A DNA stretch of 64,000 nt. Source: Moringa oleifera (taxonomy: Eukaryota; Streptophyta; Magnoliopsida; Brassicales; Moringaceae). Shown piece by piece: positions 37,137 through 49,147 of this stretch. Position 1 is the first letter of the stretch, and every line of letters begins with the position of its first letter. The notes beneath the pieces are model-generated. The model was not told the DNA's origin, searched no databases, and worked only from the letters and a program-made list of their open reading frames with translations. A program made the position numbers and the translations under genes. The stretch spans positions 1-64,000 of the forward strand of contig JAJFZO010000471.1 in NCBI GenBank assembly GCA_021397835.1, read 5' to 3'.

Positions 37137-39144
37137 CACTGCGCAACGAGTCCGCCAAGGAAAGCCTGGGTGTCGGGATCCAGCCCCGCATTCGCCACCT
37201 CGAGGGCCTGCAACGAAGCACTCTGCATGCTCAAAATCCCCCCAGCGATTTGGCCTTCGCGTAGCATGCGTCATCATTAGCTTCGCGGCCCACACCGTCG
37301 AGTTTGTCTATCCACATCCCAGCTCATTATCCCACGATTTCTCTCATTTCGTTGCCCACGTTTTTCCCACCGATGAGGCCTTGGCAGCAGGGCCTCACGC
37401 CTTGCCCTGGCTGGCCGTGTGGCTCACTCATTGCTAACGGCCGACGATCGTGCCGTTGATCATGGTGCACAACGAGTCTGCCGAGGCAAGCCTGGGCATC
37501 TGGATCCAGCCTCGCATCCGCCACCTCGAGGGCCTACGACGAAGTACTCCGCATGCTCAAAATCCCCCCAGCGATTTGGCCCTTGCATAGCATGCGTCAT
37601 CATTAGCTTCGCCGCCCACACCGTCGAGCTTGTGTCGCCACATCCCAGTTTATTATCCCATGATTTTTCTCATTTCGCTGCCCACCTTTTTCCCACCGAT
37701 GAGGCCTTGGCAGTAGGGTGTCTCGCCTTGCCCTGGCTGACCATGTGGCTCACTCATTGCTAACGGTCGACGATCGTGTCGTCGATCGCACTGCTTAACG
37801 AGTCCGCCAAGGAAAGCCTGGGCGTCGGGATCCATCCCCGCATCCGCCACCTCGAGGGCCTGCGACGAAGCACTGTGCATGCTCAAAAGCCCCCCAGCGA
37901 TTTGGCCTTCGCGTAGCATGCATCATCATTAGCTTCGCGGCCCACACCGTCGAGTTTGTCTTGCCACATCCCAGCTCATTATCCCACGATTTCTCTCATT
38001 TCGTTGCCCACGTTTTTCCCACCGATGAGGCCTTGGCAGCAGGGCCTCACGCCTTGCCCTGGCTGGCCGTGTGGCTCACTCATTGCTAACGGCCGACGAT
38101 CATGTCGTTGATCGCGGTGCACAACGAGTCCGCCGAGGCAAGCCTGGGCGTCTGGATCCAGCCCCGCATCTGCCACCTCGAGGGCCTGCGACGAAGCACT
38201 CCGCATGCACAAAATCCCCCCAGCGATTTGGCCCTCGCATAGCATGCGTCATCATTAGCTTCGCCGCCCACACCGTCGAGTTTGTGTAGCCACATCCCAG
38301 CTTATTATACCACGATTTTTCTCATTTCGTTGCCCACGTTTTTCCCACCGATGAGGCCTTGGCAGCAGGGTCTCACCCCTTGCCCTGGCTAGCCGTGTGG
38401 CTCACTCATTGCTAACGGCCGAAGATCGTGTCATTGATCACGGTTCACAACGAGTCCACTGAGGCAAGCCAAGGCATCGGGATCCAGCCCCGCATCTGCC
38501 ACATCGAGGGCCTGCGACGAAGCCCTCCACATGCTCAACATCCCCCCAGCGATTTGGCCCTCGCGTAGCATGCGTCATCATTACCTTCGCCGCCCACATT
38601 GTCGAGCTTGTGTAGCCACATCCCAGCATATTATCCCATGATTTTTCTCATTTCGTTGCCCACCTTTTTTCCACCGATGAGGCCTTGGCAGCAGGGTGTC
38701 ACGCCTTGCCCTGGCTGGCCGTATGGCTCACTCATTGCTAATGGCCGACGATCGTGTCGTCAATCGCACTGCGCAATGAGTCCGCCAAGGAAAGCCTGGG
38801 CGTCGGGATCCAGCCCCGCATCCGCCACCTCGAGGGCCTGCGACGAAGCACTCTGCATGCTCAAAATCCCCCCAGTGATTTGGCCTTCTCGTAGCATGCA
38901 TCATCGTTAGCTTCGCGGCCCACACCGTCGAGTTTGTGTAGCCACATCCCAGCTTATTATCCCATGATTTTTCTCATTTCGTTGCCCACCTTTTTCCCAC
39001 CGATGAGGCCTTGGCAGCAGGGTGTCACGCCTTGCCCTGGCTGGCCGTATGGCTCACTCATTGCTAACGGCCGACGATCGTGTCGTCAATCGCACTGCGC
39101 AATGAGTCCGCCAAGGAAGGCCTCGGCGTCGGGATCCAGCCCCG

Positions 39145-39320
39145 CATCCGCCCCTCGAGGGCCTGCGACGAAGCACTCTGCATTCTCAAAATCCCCCCAT
39201 GATTTGGCCTTTGCGTAGCATGCATCATCATTAGCTTCGGCGGCCCACACCGTCGAGTTTGTCTAGCCACATCCCAGCTCATTATCCCACGATTTCTCTC
39301 ATTTTGTTGCCCACGTTTTT
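39145..39320. repeat. Mild indel-dense stretch (zone 3)
   Basis: atccgcccctcgagg lacks three bases, ccccccatgattt lacks two, cttcggcggccc gains one and cgttttttccc gains one, all within about 175 bp. The equivalent parts of 27204-27600 and 35368-35760 have none of these. Confidence 0.55.
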
Positions 39321-40704
39321 TCCCACCGATGAGGCCTTAGCAGCAGGGTGTCACGCCTTGCCCTGGCTGGCCGTGTGGCTCACTCATTGCTAGCGGTCGA
39401 CGATCGTGTCGTTGATCGCGGTGCACAACGAGTCCGTCGAGGCAAGCCAGGGTGTCGGGATCCAGCCCCGCATCCGGCACCCCGAGGGCCTGCGACGAAG
39501 CACTCTGCATGCTCAAAATCCCCCCAGCGATTTGGCCCTCGCGTAGCATGCGTCATCATTAGCTTTGCCGCCCATACCGTCGAGCTTGTGTCACCACATC
39601 CCAGCTTATTATCCCATGATTTTTCTCATATTGCTGCCCACCTTTTTCCTACCGATGAGGCCTTGGCAGCAGGGTGTCACGCCTTGCCCTGGCTGGCCGT
39701 GTAGCTCACTCATTGTTAACGGCTGATGATCGTGTCGTCGATCGCACTGCGCAACGAGTCCGCCAAGGAAAGCCTGGGCGTCGGGATCCAGCCCTGCATC
39801 CGCCACCTCGAGGGCCTGCGACGAAGCACTCTGCATGCTCAAAATCCCCCCAGCGATTTGGCCTTCGCGTAGCATGCATCATCATTAGCTTCGCGGCCCA
39901 CACCGTCGAGTTTGTCTAGCCACATCCCAGCTCATTATCCCACGATTTCTCTCATTTCGCTGCCCACATTTTTCCCACCGATGAGGCCTTGGCAGCAGGG
40001 CCTCACGCCTTGCCTTGGCTGGCCGTATGGCTCACTCATTGCTAGCGGTCGACGATCGTGTCGTTGATCGCGGTGCACAACGAGTCCGTCCAGGCAAGCC
40101 AGGGTGTCGGGATCCAGCCCCGCATCTGGCACCCCGAGGGCCTGCGACAAAGCACTTTGCATGCTCAAAATCCCCCCAGCGATTTGGCCCTCGCGTAGCA
40201 TGCGTCATCATTAGCTTTGCCGCCCACACCGTCGAGCTTGTGTCACCACATCCCAGGTTATTATCCCATAATTTTTCTCATTTCGCTGCCCACCTTTTTC
40301 CCACCGATGAGGCCTTGGCAGCAGGGTGTCACGCCTTGCCCTGGCTGGCCGTGTAGCTCACTCGTTGTTAACGGCCGACGATCGTGTCGTCGATCGCACT
40401 GCGCAACGAGTCCGCCAAGGAAAGCCTGGGCGTCGGGATCCAGCCCTGCATCCGCCACCTCGAGGGTCTGCGATGAAGCACTCTGCATGCTCAAAATCCC
40501 CCCAGCGATTTGGCCCTCGCGTAGCATGCGTCATCATTAGCTTTGCCGCCCACACCGTCGAGCTTGTGTCACCACATCCCAGCTTATTATCCCATGATTT
40601 TTCTCATTTCGCTGCCCACCATTTTCCCACCGATGAGGCCTTGGCAGCAGGGTGTCACGCCTTGCCCTGGTTGGCCGTGTGGCTCACTCGTTGCTAACGG
40701 TCGA

Positions 40705-40710
40705 CGATCG
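40705..40710. other. 12-bp deletion at the dyad, instance 3
   Basis: Same junction again, in the matching monomer of 11-mer copy 2. Here it is followed within 170 bp by a 143-bp truncated unit. Confidence 0.85.
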
Positions 40711-40868
40711 CACTGCGCAACGAGTCCGCCAAGGAAAGCCTGGGCGTCGGGATCCAGCCCCGCATTCGCCACCTCGAGGGCCTGCGACGAAGCACTCTGC
40801 ATGCTCAAAATCCCCCCAGCGATTTGGCCTTCGCGTAGCATGCGTCATCATTAGCTTCGCGGCCCACA

Positions 40869-41028
40869 CCGTCGAGGCAAACCTGGGCATCGGGATGCAG
40901 CTCCCCATCCGCCGCCTCGAGGGCCTGCGACGAAGCACTCCGCATGCTCAAAATCACCCCAGCGATTTGGCCCTCGCGTAGCATCCATCATCATTATCTT
41001 CGCTACCCACTTTATCGAGCTTGTCTAG
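40869..41028. repeat. 143-bp truncated monomer, instance 1
   Basis: At 40869-40876 the linker word ccgtcgag is followed by gcaaacctgggc, which normally lies in the middle of a monomer. A full monomer has ccgtcgag in the linker, and many also have it 183 bp later (gtccgtcgaggcaag, for example 27513 and 27696). Joining these two words deletes 183 bp and leaves 143 bp, as observed. The tail is of subfamily 3 type (gggatgcagc, aaaatcacccc, catccatc). Confidence 0.88.
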
Positions 41029-42658
41029 CCACATCCCAGCTCATTATCCCACGATTTCTCTCATTTCATTGCCCACGTTTTTTCCACCGATGAGGCCTTG
41101 GCAGCAGGGCCTCACGCCTTGCCCTGGCTGGCCGTGTGGCTCACTCATTGCTAACGGCCGACGATCGTGTCGTTGATCATGGTGCACAACGAGTCTGCCG
41201 AGGCAAGCCTGGGCGTCTGGATCCAGCCTCGCATCCGCCACCTCGAGGGCCTGCGACGAAGCACTCCGCATGCTCAAAATCCCCCCAGCGATTTGGCCCT
41301 CGCATAGCATGCGTCATCATTTGCTTCGCCGCCCACACCGTCGAGCTTGTGTAGCCACATCCCAGATTATTATCCAATGATTTTTCTCATTTCTTTGTCC
41401 ACCTTTTTCCCACCGATGAGGCCTTGGCAGCAGGGTGTCACGCCTTGCCCTGGCCGACCGTTTGGCTCACTCGGTTCTAACGGTCGACGATCGTGTCGTC
41501 GATCGCACTACGCAACGAGTCCACTAAGGAAAGCCTGGGTGTCGGGATCCAGCCCCGCATCCGGCACCTCGAGGGCCTGCGACGAAGCACTCTGCATGCT
41601 CAAAATCCCCCCAGCGATTTGGCCCTCGCGTAGCATGCGTCATCATTAGCTTTGCCGACCACACCGTCGAGCTTGTGTCACCACATCCCAGCTTATAATC
41701 TCATGATTTTTCTCATTTCGCTGCCCACCTTTTTCCCACCGATGAGGCCTTGGTAGCAGGGTGTCACGCCTTGCCCTGGCTGGCCGTGTAGCTCACTCAT
41801 TGTTAACGGCCGACGATCATGTCGTCGATCGCACTGCGCAACGAGTCTGCCAAGGAAAGCCTGGGCGTCGGGATCTAGCCCTGCATCCGCCACCTCGAGG
41901 GCCTGCGACGAAGCACTCTGCATGCTCAAAATCCCCCCAGCGATTTGGCCTTCGCGTAGCATGCATCATCATTAGCTTCGCGGCCCACACCGTCGAATTT
42001 GTCTAGCCACATCCCAGCTCATTATCCCACGATTTCTCTCATTTCGCTGCCCACGTTTTTCCCACCGATGAGGCCTTGGCAGCAGAGCCACACGCCTTGC
42101 CTTGGCTGGCCGTGTGGCTCACTCATTGCTAGCGGCCGACGATCGTGTCGTTGATCGCGGTGCACAACGAGTCCGTCGAGGCAAGCTAGGGCATCGGGAT
42201 CCAGCCCCGCATCTGGCACCCCGAGGGCCTGCGACAAAGCACTCTGCATGCTCAAAATCCCCGCAGCGATTTGGCCCTCGCGTAGCATGCGTCATCATTA
42301 GCTTTGCCGCCCACACCGTCGAGCTTGTGTCCCCACATCCCAGCTTATTATCCCATGATTTTTCTCATTTCGTTGCCCACCTTTTTCCCACCGATGAGGC
42401 CTTGGCAGCAGGGTGTCACGCCTTACCCTGGCTGGCCGTGTGGCTCACTCATTGTTAACGGCCGACGATCGTGTCGTCGATCGCACTGCGCAACGAGACC
42501 GCCAAGGAAAGCCTGGGCGTCGGGATCCAGCCCCGCATCCGCCACCTCGAGGGCCTGCGACGAAGCACTCTGCATGCTCAAAATCCCCCCAGCGGTTTGG
42601 CCTTCACGTAGCATGCATCATCATTAGCTTCGCGGCCCACACCGTCGAGTTTATCTAG
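41029..42658. repeat. Five-monomer block (1,630 bp)
   Basis: Monomers 41681, 42007 and 42333 match 36020, 36346 and 36672 at offset 5661, including ataatctcatg and gatcatgtcg. Monomer 41029 is repeated at 42659 (offset 1630). Monomer 41355 has private changes: ttctttgtccacc, ccgaccgtttgg and cggttctaacgg. Confidence 0.8.
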
Positions 42659-42967
42659 CCACATCCCAGCTCATTATCCCACGATTTCTCTCATTTCGTT
42701 GCCCACGTTTTTCCCACCGATGAGGCGTTGGCAGCAGGGCCTCACGCCTTGCCCTGGCTGGCCATGTGGCTCACTCAATGCTAACGGCCGACGATCGTGT
42801 CGTTGATCGCAGTGCACAACGAGTCCGCCGAGGCAAGCCTGGGCGTCTGGATCCAGCCTCGCATCCGCCACCTCGAGGGCCTGCGACGAAGCACTCCGCA
42901 TGCTCAAAATCCCCCCAGCGATTTGGCCCTCGCGTAGCATGCGTCATCATTAGCTTCGCCGCCCACA

Positions 42968-43127
42968 CCGTCGAGGCAAACCTGGGCATCGGGATGCAGC
43001 TCTGCATCCGCCGCCTCGAGGGCCTGCGACGAAGCACTCCGCATGCTTAAAATCACCCCAGCGATTTGGCCCTCGCGTAGCATCCATCATCATTATCTTC
43101 GCTACCCACTCCATCGAGCTTGTGTAG
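42968..43127. repeat. 143-bp truncated monomer, instance 2
   Basis: Same ccgtcgag junction followed by gcaaacctgggc and gggatgcagctctgc. The monomer before it (42659) matches 41029, and the interval 42659-43128 is 469 bp, one monomer plus 143 bp. Confidence 0.88.
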
Positions 43128-44089
43128 CCACATCCCAGCTCATTATCCCACGATTCTTCTCATTTCGTTGCCCACGTTTTTCCCACCGATAAGGCATTGG
43201 CAGAAGGTGTGTCACGCCTTGCCATGGCTGGCCATGTGGCTCCCTCATTGCCAACGGCCTACTGTCGTGTCGTCGATCGAGCTACGTAACAAGTTCGCCG
43301 AGGCAAGCCAGGGGGTCGGGATCCAGCCTCGCATCCGCCACCTCGAGGGCCTGCAACGAAGCACACCGCAAGCTCAAAATCCCCCCAGCGATTTGGCTCT
43401 CTCGTAGCATGCATCATCATTAGCTTCGCCGCCCACACCGTCGAGCTTGTGTAGCCACATCCCAGCTCATTATCCCACGATTTCTCTCATTTCGTTGCCC
43501 ACGTTTTTCCCACCGATGAGGCCTTGGCAGTAGGGTCTCACGCCTTGCCTTGGCTGGCCGTGTGGCTCACTCGTTGCTAACGGCCGACGATCGTGTCGTC
43601 GATCGCACTGTGCAATGAGTCCGCCAAGGAAAGCCTGGGCGTCGGGATCTAGCCCCGCATCCACCACCTCGAGGGCCTGCGACGAAGCACCCTGCTTGCT
43701 CAAAATCCCCCCAGTGATTTGGCCTTCGTGTAGCATGCATCATCATTAGCTTTGCGGCCCACACCGTCGAGTTTGTCTAGCCACATCCCAGCTCATTATC
43801 CCACGATTTCTCTCATTTCGTTGCCCACGTTTTTCCCATCGATGAGGCCTTGGCAGTAGGGTCTCACGCCTTGCCCTGGCTGGCCGTGTGGCTCACTCAT
43901 TGCTAACGGCCGACGATCGTGTCGTTGATCGCGGTGCACAACGAGTCCGTCGAGACAAGCCTGGGCGTCTGGATCCAGCCTCGCATCCGCCACCTCGAGG
44001 GCCTGCGACGAAGCACTCCGCATGCACAAAAACCCCCCAGCGATTTGGCCCTCGCGTAGCATGCGTCATCATTAACTTCGCCGCCCACA

Positions 44090-44249
44090 CCGTCGAGGCA
44101 AGCCTGGGCATCGGGATGCAGCTCTGCATCTGCAGCCTCAAGGGCCTGCGACGAAGCACTCCGCATGCTCAAAATCACCCCAGCGATTTGGCCCTCGCGT
44201 AGCATCCATCATCATTATCTTCGCTACCCATTCCATCGAGCTTGTGTAG
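44090..44249. repeat. 143-bp truncated monomer, instance 3
   Basis: Same junction followed by gcaagcctgggc, then gcatctgcagcctcaag. Together with instance 2 it lies in a 1,122-bp repeat. The three instances therefore probably descend from one deletion. Confidence 0.88.
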
Positions 44250-44576
44250 CCACATCCCAGCTCATTATCCCACGATTTTTCTCATTTCGTTGCCCACGTT
44301 TTTCCCGCCGATGAGGCTTTGGTAGAAGGTGTGTCACGCCTTGCCATGGCTGGCCATGTGGCTCCCTCATTGCTAACGGCCTACTATCGTGTCGTCGATC
44401 GAGCTACGTAACAAGTCCATCGAGGCAAGCCTGGGCATCGGGATGCAGCTCTGCATCCGCAGCCTCGAGGGCCTGCGACGAAGCACTCCGCATGCTCAAA
44501 ATCACCCCAGCGATTTGGCCCTCGCGTAGCATCCTTCATCAATAGCTTCGCCGCCCACACCGTCGAGCTTGTGTAG

Positions 44577-45030
44577 CCACTTCCCAGCTTATTATCCCAT
44601 GATTTTTCTCATTTTGTTGCCCACCTTTTTCCCACTGATGAGGACTTGGCAGCAGGGTGTCACGCCTTGCCCTGGCTAGCCGTGTGGCTCACTCGTTGCT
44701 AACAGTAGACGATCGTGTCCTCGATCGCACTGCGCAACGAGTCCACCAAGGAAAGCCTGGGCGTCGGGATCCAGCCCCGCATCCGGCACCCAGAGGGCCT
44801 ACGACGAAGCACTCTGCATGCTCAAAATCCCCCCAGCGATTTGGCCCTCGCGTAGCATGTGTCATCATAAGCTTTGTCGCCCACACTGTCGAGCTTGTGT
44901 AGCCACATCCCAGCTTATTATCCCATGAATTTTCTCATTTCGTTGCCCACCTTTTTCCCACCGATGAGGCCTTGGCAGCAGGGGTGTCACGCCTTGCCAT
45001 GGCTGGTCGTGTGGCTCCCTCATTGCTAAC
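44577..45030. repeat. Duplicated segment, partner at 49148-49601
   Basis: Offset 4571. Shared markers are catccttcatcaatagc just upstream, gaggacttggc, gctaacagtagacg, gtgtcctcgatcg and catgtgtcatcataag. Confidence 0.82.
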
Positions 45031-45724
45031 TGCCGATGATCGTCTCGTCGATCGAGCTGCGCAATGAGTCCGCCCAGGCAAGCATGGGCGTCGGGATCGA
45101 GCCCCGCAACCGTCGCCTTGAGGGCCTACGACGAAGCACTCCGCATGCTCAAAATCCCCCCAGCGATTTGGCCCTCGCGTAGCATGCATCATCGTTAGCT
45201 TCGCCACCAAAACAGTCGAGTTTGTCTAACCACATCCCAGCTTATTATCCCACGATTTTTCTCATTTCGTTGCCCACGTTTTTCCCACCGATGAGGACTT
45301 GGCAGCAGGGTCTCACGCCTTGCCCTGGCTGGCCGTGTGGCTCACTCATTGCTAACGGCCGATGATCGTGTCGCTGATCGCGGTTCACAACGAGTCCGCC
45401 GAGACAAGCCAGGGCGTCAGGATCCAGCCTCGCATCCGCCACCTCGAGGGCCTGCGACGAAGAACTCCGCATACTCAAAATCCCCCCAGCGATTTGGCCC
45501 TTGCGTGGCATGCATCATCGTTAGCTTTGCCGCCCACACCGTCGAGCTTGTGTAGCCACATCCCAGCTTATTATCCCACGATTTTTCTCATTTCGTTGCC
45601 TACCTTTTACCCACCGATGAGGCCTTGGCGGCAGGGTGTCACGCCTTGCCCTGGCTGGCTGTGTGGCTCACTCATTGCTAACAGTCGACGATCGTGTCGT
45701 CGATCGCACTGTGCAACGAGTCCG
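45031..45724. repeat. Monomers missing from the second copy
   Basis: This includes the end of 44903, all of 45230 and the 5' half of 45556. In the downstream copy, 49601 jumps to sequence equivalent to about 45725, so the copy is shorter by exactly two monomers (653 bp). Confidence 0.7.
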
Positions 45725-47000
45725 CCGAGGAAAGCCTTGGCGTCGGCATCCAGCCCCGCATCCGCCACCTCGAGGGCCTGCGACGAAGAACTCTGCATGC
45801 TCAAAATCCCCCCAGCGATTTGGCCTTCGCGTAGCATGCATCATCATTAGCTTCGCGGCCCACACCGTCGAGTTTGTCTAGCCACATCCCAGCTCATTAT
45901 CCCACGATTTCTCTCATTTCGTTGCCCACGTTTTTCCCACCGATGAGGTCTTGGCAGCGGGGGTGTCACGCCTTGCCATGGCTGGTCGTGTGGCTCCCTC
46001 ATTGCTAACGGCCGACGATCGTGTCGTTGATCGCGCTGCGCAACGAGTCCGCCTAGGCAAGCCTGGGCGTCGGGATCCACCCCCACATCCGTCGCCTCGA
46101 GGGCCTGCGACGAAGCACTCTGCATGCTCAAAATCCCCCCAGCGATTTGGCCTTCGCGTAGCATTCATCATCATTAGCTTCGCGGCCCACACCGTCGAGT
46201 TTGTCTAGCCACATCCAAGCTCATTATCCCACGATTTCTCTCATTTCATTGCCCACGATTTTACCACTGATGAGGCCTTGGCAGCAGGGGTGTCACGCCT
46301 TGCCCAGGATGGTCGTGTGGCTCACCCATTGCTAATGACTGACGATGATGCCATCGACCGCGGAGCGCTACGAGTCCGCCAAGGCAAGCCTGCCCATCGG
46401 GATGCAGCCCCGCATCCGCCGCTTCGAGGCCCTACGACGAAGCACTCCGCATGCTCAAAATCCCCACAGCGACTTGGCCTTCGCGTAGCATGCATCATCA
46501 TTAGCTTCGCGGCCCACACCGTCGAGTTTGTCTAGCCACATCCCAGCTCATTATCCCACGATTTCTCTCATTTCGTTGCCCACGTTTTTCCCACCGATGA
46601 GGCCTTGGCAGCAGGGGTGTCACGCCTTGCCATGGCTGGTCGTGTGGCTGCCTCATTGCTAATGGCTGACGATGATGTCATCGATCGCGGTGCGCAACGA
46701 GTCCGCCAAGGTAAGCATGGGCGTCGAGATGCAGCCCTGCATCCGCTGCCTCGAGGGCCTTCGACGAAGCACTCCGCATGCTCAAAATCACCCTAGCGAT
46801 TTGGCCCTCGCGTAGCATGCATCATCGTTAGCTTCGCCACCAACACAGTCGAGTTTGTCTAGCCACATCCCAGCTTATTATCCCACGATTTTTCTCATTT
46901 CGTTGCCCACGTTTTTCCCACCGATGAGGCCTTGGCAGCAGGGTCTCACGCCTTGCCCTGGCTGGCCGTGTGGCTTACTCATTGCTAACGGCCGACGATC
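45725..47000. repeat. Duplicated segment, partner at about 49644-50870
   Basis: Offset 3918-3919. Shared markers are ttggcgtcggcatcc, gaagaactctgc, ccacccccacatcc, ggagcgc(t/a)acgag, ttcgaggccctacg and gtggctgcctc. Confidence 0.83.
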
Positions 47001-48490
47001 GTGTCGTCGATAGAGCTGCGCAACGAGTCCTCCAAGGCAAGCCTGGGCGTCGGGATCCAGCCCCACATCCGTCGCCTCGAGGGCCTGCGACGAAGCACTC
47101 TGCATACTCAAAATCCCCCCAGCAATTTGGCCCTCGCGCAGCATACATCATCGTTAGCTTCGCCACCAACACAGTCGAGTTTGTCTAGCCACATCCCAGC
47201 TCATTATCCCACGATTTTTCTCATTTCGTTGCCCACATTTTTCCCACCGATGAGGCCTTGGCAGCAGGGGTGTCACGCCTTGCCCAGGCTGGTCGTGTGG
47301 CTCACTCATTGCTAATGGCTGATGATGATGTCATCGATCGCGGTGCGCAACGAGTCTGCCAAGGCAAGCCTGGGCATCAGGATCCAGTCCTGCATCCGCC
47401 GCCTCGAGGGCCTATGACGAAGCACTCTGCATTCTCAAAATCACCCCAGCGATTTGGCCCTTGCGTAGCATCCATCATCATTAGCTTCGCTACCCACTCC
47501 GTCGAGCTTGTGTAGCCACATCCCAGCTCATTATCCCACGATTTTTCCCATTTCGTTGCCCACATTTTTACCACCGATGAGGCCTTGGCAGAAAGTGTGT
47601 CACGCCTTGCCATGGCTGGCCGTGTGGCTCCCTCATTGCTAACTGCCGATGATCATCTCGTCGAATGAGCTGCGTAACGAGTCCGCCCAGGCAAGCATGG
47701 GCGTCGGGATCCAGCCCCGCATCCGTCGCCTTGAAGGCCTACGACGAAGCACTCCGCATGCTCAAAATCCCCCCAGCGATTTGGCCCTCGCGTAGCATGC
47801 ATCATCGTTAGCTTTGCCACCAACACTGTCGAGTTTGTCTAGCCACATCCCAACTTATTGTCCCATGATTTTTCTCGTTTCGTTGCCCACGTTTTTCCCA
47901 TCGATGAGGCCTTGGCAGCAGGGTCTCACGCATTGCCCTGGCTGGCCGTGTGGCTCACTCATTGCTAATGGCCGACGATCGTGTCGTCTATCGCGGTGCA
48001 CAATGAGTCCGTCGAGGCAAGCCAGGGCGTCGGGATCCAGCCCCGCATCCGTCGCCCCGAGGGCCTGCGACGAAGCACTCCGCATGCTCAAAATCCCCCC
48101 AGCGATTTGGCCCTAGCGTAGCATGCATCATTGTTAGCTTCGCCGCCCACACTGCCGAGTTTGTCTAGTCACATCCCAGCTCATTATCCCACGATTTTTC
48201 TCATTTCATTGCCCACGTTTTCCCATCGATCAGGCCTTGGCAGCAGGGGTGTCACTCCCAGCCCAGGCTGGCCGTGTGGCTCACTCATTGCTAACGATCG
48301 ACTATTGTGTCATCGATCGCACTGCGCATCGTGTCCACCAAGGCAAGCCTGGGCGTCGGGATCAAGCCCCGCATCCGTCACCTCGAGAGCCTGCGACCAA
48401 GCACTCCGCATGCTCAAAATCCCCCCAGCAATTTGGCCCTCGCGTAGTATGCATCATCGTTAGCTTCGCCACCAACACAGTCGAGTTTGT
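46600..48490. repeat. 1.9-kb duplicated block, copy 1
   Basis: Matches about 53468-55358 at offset 6868 through six monomers. Markers are aaggtaagcatggg, tcgatagagctg, gatccagtcctgc, gcagaaagtgtgtcacg, gctaact(g/a)ccgatg and gctaacgatcgactattg. The match ends where copy 1 has catcccagc and copy 2 has catccctggtc. Confidence 0.85.
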
Positions 48491-48494
48491 CTAG

Positions 48495-49147
48495 CCACAT
48501 CCCAGCTCATTATCCCACGATTTCTCTCATTTCGTTGCCCACGTTTTTCCCACCGATGAGGCCTTGGCAGTAGGGTCTCACACCTTGCCCTGGCTGGCCG
48601 TGTGGCTTACTCATTGCTAACGGCCGACGATCGTGTCGTTGATCGCGGTGCACAACAAGTCCGCCGAGGCAAGCTAGGGCGTCGGGATCCAGCCCCGCAT
48701 CCGCCACCTCGAGGGCCTGCGAAGAAGCACCCTGCATGCTCAAAATCCCACCCAGTGATTTGGCCCTCGCGTAGCATGCATCATCGTTAGCTTCGCCACC
48801 AACACAGTCGAGTTTGTCTAACCACATCCCAGCTAATTATCCCACGATTTTTCTCATTTCGTTGCCCACGTTTTTCCCACCGATGAGGCCTTGGCAGCAG
48901 GGTCTCACGCCTTGCCCTGGCTGGCCGTGTGGCTCCCTCACTGCTAACGGTCGACGATCGTGTCGTCGATCGCGGTGCGCAACAAGTCCGCCCAGGCAAG
49001 CCTGGGCGTCGGGATCCAACCCCGCATCCGACACCCCGAGGGCCTGCGACGAAGCACTCCGCATGCTCAAAATCACCCCATCGATTTGGCCCTCGCGTAG
49101 CATCCTTCATCAATAGCTTCGCCGCCCACACCGTCGAGCTTGTGTAG
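48495..49147. repeat. Two ordinary monomers (48495, 48822)
   Basis: The 48495 unit resembles 22316 (gaagaagcac, ggtctcac). The 48822 unit is a subfamily 4 relative with catccgacaccccgagg. They separate two duplicated blocks. Confidence 0.68.

Larger units (their letters stand above)
31112..37449. repeat. 25-monomer higher-order repeat, copy 2 (partial, about 6.3 kb)
   Basis: Follows copy 1 directly and matches it up to 37449/29286. At 37450 (29287 in copy 1) the two diverge within the dyad element of a monomer. Nineteen of the 25 types are present. Two segments have been replaced: about 34320-34390 by a subfamily 3 tail, and 36020-36345 by a variant unit that is also found at 41681. Confidence 0.88.
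34064..37637. repeat. 11-monomer nested higher-order unit, copy 1 (3,574 bp)
   Basis: Eleven monomers from 34064 are repeated in order from 37638 at offset 3574. The first ten types also make up 25900-29148 in copy 1 of the 25-mer, so this segment exists three times. Markers are gcttaacgag, gtctggatccagc, cacatcgagggcc, gtcaatcgc(a/t)ctgcgc, ggaaggcctcgg, cggcaccccgagg, gcaaggagaccgcc and the 12-bp deletion. Confidence 0.87.
37638..41028. repeat. 11-monomer nested higher-order unit, copy 2
   Basis: Copy of 34064-37637 at offset 3574 up to about 40870. There a 143-bp partial monomer has been added, after which offset 3717 holds (41029 matches 37312). Monomer 39594 follows the 27856 version and not the 36020 version, so copy 1 was changed after this copy was made, or copy 2 was made from another template. 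Confidence 0.86.
42659..44576. repeat. 1,122-bp repeat containing the truncated unit
   Basis: The order monomer 42659, 143-bp piece, monomer 43128 is repeated as 43781, 143-bp piece, 44250 at offset 1122. Monomers 43128 and 44250 belong to the rare gcagaaggtgtg/gtagaaggtgtg class (cggcctact, gagctacgtaacaag), also seen at 4692 and 15788. Monomer 43455 is a subfamily 1 unit that fills out the period. Confidence 0.8.

Noticed and set aside
45362..45850. Open reading frame of about 162 codons, and many of 60-150 codons on both strands
   Set aside because: They arise because the satellite is G+C-rich with few stop codons. Similar frames recur in nearly every monomer on both strands, the 326/327-bp period shifts frame, and small indels break them freely. 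No known protein domain is recognisable.
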